In this document: positions 56,209 to 64,000 of the stretch, one piece after another | How the letters are laid out: the number at the start of each line of letters is the position of its first letter | Numbering within the stretch: the first letter of the stretch is position 1 | Assembly (NCBI GenBank): GCA_020736575.1 | Contig: JAGPYM010000032.1 | Location: forward strand, 62,001 to 126,000 | DNA length: 64,000 nucleotides | Direction: 5' to 3' | Source of the DNA: Thelonectria olida | Lineage: Eukaryota > Ascomycota > Sordariomycetes > Hypocreales > Nectriaceae | Notes under the pieces: generated by a model | Seen by the model: the letters and a program-made list of their open reading frames with translations, nothing else | The model's database searches: none | Told to the model about the DNA's origin: nothing | Program-made: the position numbers and the translations under genes

Positions 56209-58052
56209 ACGTAGTTCATAAGCGAGTGAAACACCTGACCACACCTCCCTCCCCAAATATGAAGATAAAACAACAACAACACATAAAATCAATTAAAATC
56301 AATCCCTACTCTCTTTCTGGGGCATTTCTACATTAGCCTGGCAAGTGCGCGCATTATGGCCGAGTCTCCTGCATGTGCCACATCGCCGTTCCCTCGCCCC
56401 CGTCCGCCTCCGCCTCCCACCACTTTGCTGTATTTCCTGATGTACCTGCTCAGCTATTTCCCTCTGATCTTGCAGCTCTTCTCCTTCAGCTACTGTCATG
56501 CTCCCTGAAAGCCGGAGGCGTGTTTTCTTTGCCCTACGCCGCTTGCTAAGTGTCGCATTTGCCCCTCGAAGGTCCTTGTTCTCAGCCTTCAATATGTCAT
56601 CTGGTGCATTATTCCTCGCGCCCCTTTTGCAAATTGATCCATAGCAGCTAAAATTGACGTCGGAGAGCTACCCTGATGACGGCTGATTCGAGTTTTAATA
56701 AAATCAGTCTGCGAGGTAGCTTCGATTGGGTTGTTTGGGGTCTTCGGAACCCAGATGTTGGACAGTTCGGAATCCCCCTCCGCAGGCGATGGAGTCCGCA
56801 GCCTTACATTCAAGCGAGAAAGCACACTTTCTGGATCATAGGGAACAAGTCCTGTGCCTCTGAAACCTCCCTGGATGTTTTTTTCCGATATTGCGCTTTG
56901 GAATGCCGCTTTAAATGCAGGAAAGAAGTCAACCTTAGTAATGTGCGTGATTCGGGCCTTCATCATATTCTCAATTTGTCGACCGTAGGCCTGCTTGAGC
57001 GGCCCAAAGCAGCCAACATCAAGTGGCTGGAGGATATGAGATGAGTGTGGCGGCATACATAGAGTAATGATGTTGTTATCCTTGCAGAATAGTTCGAATT
57101 CGGTCGAATGGTGACTCTCGTGCCCATCTAGGACAAGGAGACGATATGAGCCGGAAGAACGTGTCTTTGAATGCTTATCGAAGTGCTGGATCCATTCTAG
57201 GCCTCTCTCATTTGTTGTCCAGCCGTTATCTGAGGTTGCGATGACCCAGTCTTGTGGTAGAGTTCTTTCATCATACCAGGCTGCAAGGTGATATTGACCT
57301 GCAACAATGATAAACGGCGGGATCGCCCACCCTTGGGAATTAACGCCCTGGATCACAGTAACCCATTCCCGGTTTCCTTGCTGGGCCATTTTTGGCCTTC
57401 CACGTCGTTCGGCGCTCGTAACGACCATTCCAGTGGAGATAATACCCATCATAAACCCGGTCTCATCAAAGTTATAGATATCTGATTCCTGGATACCATA
57501 TTTCGCGATTGTATTCTGCACAAGCTGAAACCAACCCCAAATGATATTTGGATCTTCACATTGGGCCCTTTGATAGTCATATCTACGCGTAAAACGCGTC
57601 TTGATCTCTGGTTGTCGCTTGACAAAGTTCGAGGCCCAGCACTTGCCGACTGGAGGCGCGTCGCGGTCGGCAAGTAGTCGATTGGCCATATCTTCCACAT
57701 CGCAAAGCCGGGGAGGAAATGATCGCGCATCTAGGTCGAGGACATATTCAATAATTGTCTTCTCCTCCAATTCCGTGAGCTTTCGCGAATTGGGCATGCT
57801 GTCGCGTCGGGAAGCTCTCCCCTTGAGTCGGCGACTTAGCGTTGCTAGACTGACTTCGTAGACCTTTGCAGCGGTCCGTATGCTTAAACTTGGGTCTTTC
57901 TGGATAGCTCGGGCGGCTAAGACCACGCGGCTTTGTTTATTAGGTGGCCCCATTATTGTGGGTTGATGAAAGTCAGTTTGAATGTGGGTAGTCACACGAT
58001 TGCGGTTGGGTGTTTCACTCGCTTATGTGTTTCACTCGCTTATGAACTACGT
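56209..58052 (-). mobile_element. Pogo/Fot-type DNA transposon with frameshifted 3' coding end
   Basis: 1844 bp, flanked by TA (56207-56208 and 58053-58054). Inverted repeats start ACGTAGTTCATAAGCGAGTG; at the right end the GCTTATG/GTTTCACTC unit is duplicated. Size and layout match Fot1-like elements. The transposase is on the minus strand. Confidence 0.93.
56299..57995 (-). pseudogene. Pogo/Fot transposase, C-terminal frameshift
   Basis: The main frame 57995-56589 (468 residues) has a pipsqueak HTH, a CENP-B-like region with KCWASNFVKRQPE, and a full DDE core: NFDETGFMMG, VLDGHESHHS, and SSHILQPLDVGCFGP. It stops right after GARGIMHQM. The expected C-terminus lies in the next frame (56592-56299): LKAENKDLRGAN, an RRRAKKTRL basic stretch and a zinc knuckle CGTCRRLGHNARTC. 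A one-base change near 56600 therefore separates the tail. The catalytic core is complete, so the shortened protein might retain some activity. The better start is probably MGPPNK (about 57953). Confidence 0.88.
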
Positions 58053-58294
58053 TATTCTTGTGGCACAACATCAATTGAACCCTACTGACTCGACTCCGGC
58101 TCCATGTTTGCTGCTTATCTTGCAAATTTATCACTTCATTGAGTTTTATGCCCGTAGCTGGTGGGGCTTATGGAAATTGCGCACCTGTAGAGGACCGAAA
58201 CGACTTTTCTAAACCCTTCTGCCACCAGTCACGTCCACAGCCACACGATATTAGGCAAACCTATAAGTTTAAGTGATGCATAGAATCGCCAATT

Positions 58295-59206
58295 CTAGAT
58301 TGATACTGGCTTTCGCCCACTTGCGACAACCACCTTCTTCTGGTGTATAACCACTCCGGCCTCAGTTTCTGCCACGGCTTTCATAAAAAGTTCCTCAAAT
58401 GCCTCCTTCGTCATTGGTGCCTGCGGCACATCCTCGCGTGATGGGAATAGTCCTGCAAGCTCTTCCCATACCATCAAGTAATCTTCCGTCCATGCTTTCA
58501 GATCCGAAGTCCGTTTATCAACCTGTCGAACTTGGACGTCTTCAAATCCATGGCGGGTAATGTGGGTTTCTAGTGAGTCCAGAAACGCAAAATCGAGACC
58601 GCTTGCTTTGCCACCGGCGTCAATGATGCTTATCATAGTGTCACACGCCTTTGTAGAGACATCAGGAGATGGTGACCTCGCAACAAATGCGTCAGCGCGT
58701 GTCTCTTCCCATTGCAGCCAACCACCTGGTTTGAGTAACGCAAGTACAGATGTTAACAACGGTGCCAAATCGCCATGACGGATGATGCTCAGAAACGCGC
58801 GGACATGAACAATGTCAAAAGTACCCTGCAGCTCTGCCGGTAATGGGCGGGCAAGTACGTCGAGGGTGCATAGTGTCGTTGATTTGGGCAGAAACGGGGC
58901 CGCTGGAAAATTCAGAGGGTTGATATCAAAACCCTGCAGCTGAAGATTGACTCCCGGTTTGATCGCTGAGAGGGAGTGGTTGAGATCACAAAGCCAAATA
59001 GCATTTCCGCAACCAAGGTCAGCAACTCGTATGTCAGTCGCAGATGAGAGGGAGTTCTCAATACGGCTTTCAAGCACTAAGCCCCCGAGCGTGTTCTGAA
59101 ATAGTAAATGCTGTAGATGTAGTCGTGCTGATGTACGAAAATTGCGAGCTGGTGCGATCCAATGAGACGCTGGATCGAACTTGGCGTAATTACCGGTGGA
59201 AGTCAT
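58295..59206 (-). CDS. LaeA-like SAM-dependent methyltransferase
   Basis: A single-exon gene of 303 residues from the ATG at 59206 (MTSTGNYAKF); an upstream in-frame ATG at 59353 would add a Ser-rich segment and is less likely. The class I methyltransferase fold shows motif I VADLGCGNAIWL (about residues 55-66), then LQGFDINPLNFP (motif II), a FDIVHVRAF block (motif IV/post II) and LLKPGGWLQWEE. The arrangement is typical of fungal methyltransferases found in secondary-metabolite clusters and of the LaeA/UMTA group. It lies divergent to the P450 at 60124, with about 920 bp between, so the pair may share a pathway. Substrate unknown. No break is seen. Confidence 0.88.
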   Translation of the reverse strand: MTSTGNYAKFDPASHWIAPARNFRTSARLHLQHLLFQNTLGGLVLESRIENSLSSATDIRVADLGCGNAIWLCDLNHSLSAIKPGVNLQLQGFDINPLNFPAAPFLPKSTTLCTLDVLARPLPAELQGTFDIVHVRAFLSIIRHGDLAPLLTSVLALLKPGGWLQWEETRADAFVARSPSPDVSTKACDTMISIIDAGGKASGLDFAFLDSLETHITRHGFEDVQVRQVDKRTSDLKAWTEDYLMVWEELAGLFPSREDVPQAPMTKEAFEELFMKAVAETEAGVVIHQKKVVVASGRKPVSI

Positions 59207-59897
59207 GTTGGATGGTTTGGAGGGGGCTGAGGAACGCGCAATCGATGATGAGAGAGACCTAGATTGTAAGGAACGAAAGGGAGCTTGAGACTGATGGTGA
59301 TGGGGAAATTGGCATGCATGAATAAGAGCATTTGGTTCTCGTTTATATAACAAACGTCGGCGATCTCGCAGGGGGTAATTGCTGATTCCCTGCTCTGCGT
59401 ACCAGCCCTTGCCCGGGGATTGAACATATGGCCTTTCTAAAAATAGGAATTATTTTTAACTGGTGTGTATCTTCACTGTGATAGAGTGGAAGTTGTAGGA
59501 AGGGACAAGCCTCGTGACCAGCCCGTAGGCCGAGGCTAGTTAGCGGCGGTGATCCGCTTCTGGATCGCTGATTCGACCGAATGATACGAGCAGTGTAGGT
59601 TGCATGATAGGAATCCCGCCACGCCGGACCCCATGTGGCACTTTTGTGCGGAGATCTGGATGCAGACCGACGGTTCAAGGGCCCCGCCGACCGCTTCCCT
59701 GACGAGTAAGCGTGCGAATATATCTTCTACATGATTATTGGCCAAAATTTTACGAGCCTAGCGTAAGATGTAGAACTACGGATACCGTGGAACCTTGTGC
59801 TAGGGTGCGCGCATACGCATGTCAGAGCGCCCCTGTACGAAAGGGGTCGGTGTGACGGCATTCTTGGGGCGAGCTTGATGAGTCTGGTCTGAGCCAT
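59207..59897. other. Intergenic, upstream of the methyltransferase
   Basis: No gene recognised; contains the methyltransferase promoter. Confidence 0.4.
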
Positions 59898-59944
59898 CTA
59901 TGAGGCTTGGTCCTCCCAGGCGTAATAATTTCATTCATTCAATC
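59898..59944 (+). mobile_element. LINE 3'-end fragment (5'-truncated copy)
   Basis: CTATGAGGCTTGGTCCTCCC, then GGCGTAATAATTTCATTCATTC, matches the last bases and tail of the LINE at 47317 (there CTATGAGGCTTGGTCCTCCC then GGGCGTAATAAATTTC). Only about 45-50 bp remain, a severely 5'-truncated insertion. Confidence 0.85.
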
Positions 59945-60123
59945 CTTCTTACATGCTTGGAATGGACAAGGTCGGTTTCCACTATACGCCGGTAAGTCAA
60001 CTCTACTCGTCTCCCAGGTCTATAACCATTTATGCATCGTTCTCTCGTCTTTTCCCATCGTTACTGTGTTAATCTGCCAAATACCGTAGTTCCATTCTTT
60101 GTCACAGGAGCACAGTAGACACC

Positions 60124-61935
60124 ATGACGGTCTTGCGCCTTTACCTCAATGAGTTCATTTTGTGCGCTCTCCTCGGGATGCCTCTCTATGTAAACCACCC
60201 AACTCCCTGGTCCGACTCTTGAGTACTAACCGAATGCTCCCTGTACAGATCATTATCCTCGTCTTCTACCGCCTTGCCTTACATCCTCTGGCAAAATACC
60301 CTGGTCCAGTTCTGGCGAGAATAACGAACTGGTATAGTGCCTTCTACGTTTGGAAGGGCGATATGCACCTGAAACTCTTCGAAATGCACCAGAAATATGG
60401 TATGAATCGGCTGTTACCCCCTTGACAATGTTTCTTACAGTCGAACTTAGGAGAGACTGTTCGCTTCGGGCCAAATTCAATCTCTGTGAACTCGAGAAGT
60501 GCCATGGCAGGAATCTATGGTGTTCGGGCAAACGTCAGGAAAGCCGATTCCTACGCTGTCATGAGCGCAAGCAGCCGTACAGTCAACACAATCAGTTCCA
60601 GAGACAAGAAGGCCCATGCCTTCAAAAGAAGAATCCTGGCTCAAGTCTTTTCCGACCAGGCCTTGAAAGGGGTTGAGGAGCGCATTTTGGGCCATATACG
60701 CCATTTTTGCCGGGAGCTTAGTGGCAATGGCTTAGTCCCGCATTCAGAATTACAAGGACCCAAAGACGAATGGGGCTCCGTATTGGATATGGCGGCCTTT
60801 TGTGACTATCTTGCGTTCGATATCATCAGCAGTCTCTGCTACGGGGAAAGCTTCAATATGCTTGGGTCCTCCGGACTGCGTCACTTGCCCAACATTGTGT
60901 CTGCCATTAGCCGTCGAAATGCAATCGTTAGCGTTGCCAGCCCGCATTCCCAGAGTCTACCCTGACTAATATCCTCTTAGTGTTTCGTTCAGCCTATCGT
61001 ATGGCGCGCCAGACTTGACCATCTCTTTCTAGCCTCACTCTCTGCTCGAGTGAAAGCTTTTAGCGCTTGGGTTCGAGAGAAGGCTGAGAGGCGAACGCAG
61101 CTCGGCAGTAGCATAACCCAGAAAGACTGTTTCCACTACATGCTCAATGCCGAAGATCCAGAAACTGGAAAGGGGTTCAGTGACAAAGAACTGTGGTGTG
61201 AATCCCTGCAGCTTATTATAGCAGGTTTATCTCCTTGCCTCCTGTTGCCGGTAATAGTTTCTGATGACTACAGGCTCGGATACCACTGCAGTAGCGCTCA
61301 GTGCTGTGTTCTTCCACCTACTTCACAATCCCAAAATTCTCGCTCGGTTAACCCAAGAAGTTCGTTCAACTTTCTCTAATGATGAGGACATTCGATCAGG
61401 ACAGCGTCTTAATTCCTGTACTTATCTCCGCGCCTGCATTCAGGAAGCGCTTCGAAGAGCCCCTCCCGTTACTGGACTCGCCCCTCGCCAAGTCCTCCCG
61501 GGTGGTATCACAGTCGGCAGCAATCGATTCCCTGAAGGTACAATCATCGGCACTCCTATCTATACTATCCATCACAATAGAGCCTACTTTCCGGAGCCTT
61601 TCGTCTATAAGCCTGAGCGCTGGATTGTTGACCTAGATCACGGCTGGACGAAGGAAAGCGTGGACCTGGCACGATCTGCCTTCTCTCCCTTCAGCATTGG
61701 CCCTAGGTCTTGCATCGCCAAGAATATGGCTTGGATGGAGCTTACCATTACAGTTGCCCGAACCCTCTATCTCTACGATATGAAACTAGATCCAAGGCAT
61801 TCTCATGGAAAATCCGACGGGTGCGTTGGATGTCCAGGAAAACCAGATACATTTGAGTATCGGCTTAAAGGCTGGATGACTTCAGGAAGAGAAGGCCCAC
61901 TGGTTCAGTTCAAGCCTGTCAGGGTCATGAATTAA
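60124..61935 (+). CDS. Cytochrome P450 monooxygenase, intact
   Basis: Five exons: 60124-60189, 60249-60399, 60451-60926, 60981-61224, 61274-61935; about 532 residues (the third donor could lie 6 nt later). A short N-terminal hydrophobic anchor precedes [20 protein letters not shown], the family's proline-rich hinge. Helix C region RKADSYAVM, helix [13 protein letters not shown]-helix EALRRAPP with ExxR, PERW, and the haem loop [17 protein letters not shown] (Cys ligand followed by I-A where I-G is usual; Ala is tolerated in this position). The splice choices are set by these motifs: the second acceptor (TTAG, 60450) joins KYG to ETVRFGPNS. It is membrane-bound in the ER and likely acts in secondary metabolism; it may be paired with the divergent methyltransferase. 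Confidence 0.9.
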
Positions 61936-62980
61936 GCCCGAGGTTTCTTTGTCATTCACTATACATGGAGTAGAGGAGTAAACGAAGCAATACACGCAAT
62001 ATTACGAGGTCAACTGTATGCTTTGAAGCAGTTCACTGGGACAAGAAAGGAAAAGTCTGCTGCAAGCTCTCACTTTCAAATTACCACGGTACATTTCTGC
62101 GCAAATGGCAGAAGCTATATCTGGCAACCGGCCAAGGCTCATGGATGCCTAACTTGATTGGAAAGGATCTGGACTCAACTCGCCTTGGTGGAATCGTTAG
62201 TTACCTAAATCGATAACTATTCTAAGTAACATTGTCTTGGGTCTTGTCTTACTTTCACAAATAGAACTGACTTAGCCTCAGCGCAGGAGACATGTCCGAC
62301 TAATGGTTGGTCCATGTATAGCCTCATTCGTTCTTCATTCAATTTACGAGCAAGCCCAATGGAAACGGGGGCGGCTTACAGACGAGAACCGTAGACCCGT
62401 AACCCACCGGTTATTTCTTAATTTAATCGCCCGCTAACTTGCTTTTGGAGCGCAACGTATTATTCATGGGAACCGTACCTGGCGGAACTGCCGATGGAAT
62501 CGACTACGATACAGTAGCCCCAACAATACATGGAGGATTTAGCGCGAGCTTTTGAGCGCTCGTAAAAAAATGGCCAATCGGAGCTGTCTAATAGTTGGCC
62601 GACGCTAATGGCCCGCGCATTGTGCCACATTTTACAAGGGTTATTCACTTCCATCTCGGTAAGACCAGCTCGAGGCTGGCGGTTCTAAGATGCCCACAGC
62701 CACGATCAACTCCCATGTTTATGGGATTTCTATGCTGCTCATGAAAATTACGTACAGCCACGCCGTAATCACAATAATGGGGATAATCTGCTAAGAGATT
62801 TTAGCAGAATGCGCGGGCCAACACCTTGAATGAATTAAATTGCTTTATACTCACTGTCGCTGTTTTATTTAAACCCAAGAAGAGGCTCACTCATGACTCT
62901 CAAACCAATACTGTACCACATCCTTGCACCTTCTCTCTACCATTTTTACTTGATATCCGATTCGTTCGTTGATTGTTCCC
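61936..62980. other. Intergenic, with a possible small inverted-repeat element
   Basis: No gene recognised. TGGCCCGCGCATT (about 62613-62625) and its inverse AATGCGCGGGCCA (about 62808-62820) flank about 180 bp that also contains a CTGCTAA/TTAGCAG hairpin, suggesting a small MITE-like or regulatory structure. Evidence is weak. Confidence 0.35.
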
Positions 62981-64000
62981 ATGCAGACGTTTGCAGTTTT
63001 CATCAGTCTGGCGCTTTCTCTCACAGCGAGCGCCAGAGTTCCCGACTGGAACCGCGATGATGACAGCTTCAAAACTCCAACCAGGAACGGAGGTGTGGTT
63101 ACCCTTCAAAAGAGCTTAGCCTGTGCTGCTATCCACAAAAAATACGTCTCTAAACGTTCCACCGACTCCGAAGGTACAGAATCTCCCATTTCTCACCTGG
63201 CCATACACTGACCAAATGCAAGCCACTGTACTCGTCAAGCCTTCTGTTGCCCTAGACTGTCTTAAGTCTATAGAAGTCGACACTGAGAGAGATGTCGAGT
63301 TTATTGACTAGTAATCAACCTATTGGACTTCCACTTGAAATTCAGTTGCTGACTCGGAGACCTAGCCTTCTACCGTTCGTCGAGTTCCAGAGCACCCTGG
63401 CATATTTGGCTCGACCGCCCAGCGAGTACCTGATTCCTGGTGTCGATGTTGTCAATGGCTTATTGGAAATCAAGTCAAAGCTGCTTGAAGGTTCATTCCG
63501 TAGCCAGTACGACTTCACTCTAGAACTTGAAGGGGTGGTATGTTTCCGTGATTATGGTCTGCACTCAGACGCTTATCCTTCCTCAGATTAGACGAGCTAA
63601 AGACGGGCACTTGGCTTTCGTACTTCCATTGAATGAGGCGTTCGCCTTCAATCGGGGAGCTGGGGGTTTGATATCCATCTCTGAAGATGGCTTAAGCACC
63701 CCAAAAGTATTTTTGCTTGGTAAGACTAGGTCAACACCAATAACTGGGATAGGACCATAGTTAACGTTCCAATAGATGACCTTGCGAAATCTCGTCGCGA
63801 GGGATGCTCAATATCTGACATCAAGAGAATTGACAGAAAGCCAGTTCTAGAATATCTTGAAACTCTCTCTACTTTAGGATCATCTCAAGACCCGGATGCA
63901 TTATACAATGAGGTGTTTGATAGCATCGCAAAGACCGGAGCGAACAAAACCGGACTGTTCCATCAACAGAAATTTGGATATCTCAGAGACACGACTGCCA
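62981..64000 (+). CDS. S41-type (CPAF-like) secreted peptidase, 5' part
   Basis: Partial gene, running off the right edge. Exons 62981-63173, 63223-63310, 63366-63537, 63587-63719 and 63761 to the edge; all junctions keep phase. A signal peptide (MQTFAVFISLALSLTASA) is followed by an ACAAIHKKYVS segment, ALDCLKSIEVD, FVEFQSTLAYLARPPSEY, KDGHLAF, LISISEDGLSTP and an ALYNEVFDSIAK segment. This sequence of blocks is that of fungal extracellular CPAF-related S41 serine peptidases, whose catalytic Ser/Lys domain lies further downstream. Because the catalytic part is outside the window, activity cannot be judged. The H of KDGHL matches the family's conserved DGH. Confidence 0.78.

Noticed and set aside
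59207..59353. Longer N-terminus for the methyltransferase from the ATG at 59353
   Set aside because: The added segment is Ser/His-rich without motif and the ATG at 59206 fits usual length for the family; a mitochondrial targeting role cannot be excluded but is not supported.

Overview
This window looks like an accessory, transposon-rich region of a filamentous ascomycete (Pezizomycotina, probably a Sordariomycete of the Fusarium/Colletotrichum type). The reasons are short 47-113 nt introns with GTRNGT donors and CTRAY branch sites, a Zn2Cys6 regulator, fungal P450s and a LaeA-type methyltransferase, a plant-associated necrosis-inducing-like protein, small cysteine-rich secreted proteins, and fungal transposon families. 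I recognised no rRNA, tRNA or CRISPR.

Layout. 0.7-5.9 kb holds three decayed minus-strand genes: the C-terminal half of a P450, an NADPH-dependent aldehyde/ketone reductase (SDR), and an unknown protein. 6.9-8.8 kb has one intact six-exon Zn2Cys6 transcription factor. From 10.6 to 36.0 kb lies a cluster of related Helitron-type elements (called A, B and C here). A and C each encode a very large Rep-helicase on the minus strand and, divergently on the plus strand, a second conserved gene of unknown function. B is non-autonomous and contains a small beta-prism (MABP-like) protein gene. B and C sit tip to tail. Between A and B, a MYND-finger gene has been broken by an intact pogo/Fot-type transposon.

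36.3-46.7 kb mixes decayed MULE and pogo relics with a necrosis-inducing-like protein gene, an MFS transporter pseudogene, and a head-to-head pair of paralogous six-cysteine secreted proteins. 47.3-58.1 kb is a stack of young elements: a full-length Tad-type LINE with a 14 bp target duplication, an intact MULE inserted into the LINE's right-hand target duplication (own 9 bp duplication), and a second pogo element with a 3' frameshift. 58.3-64 kb carries a methyltransferase and a divergent intact P450, with a LINE 3' fragment between them, and the first five exons of an S41-type secreted peptidase running off the edge.

Interpretation. The region behaves like a transposon-driven accessory compartment: virulence- or metabolism-type genes are scattered between young insertions, and several single-copy genes are dead. 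Many premature stops can be read as C-to-T or G-to-A changes (CAA/CAG/CGA/TGG codons), yet the multi-copy Helitrons keep open reading frames, which is the opposite of what strong repeat-induced point mutation (RIP) would give. The most interesting candidate for something undescribed is the Helitron architecture: Rep-helicase plus a divergently transcribed, co-conserved accessory gene, asymmetric inverted termini with an 8 bp stem hairpin at one end, and a tip-to-tail array.
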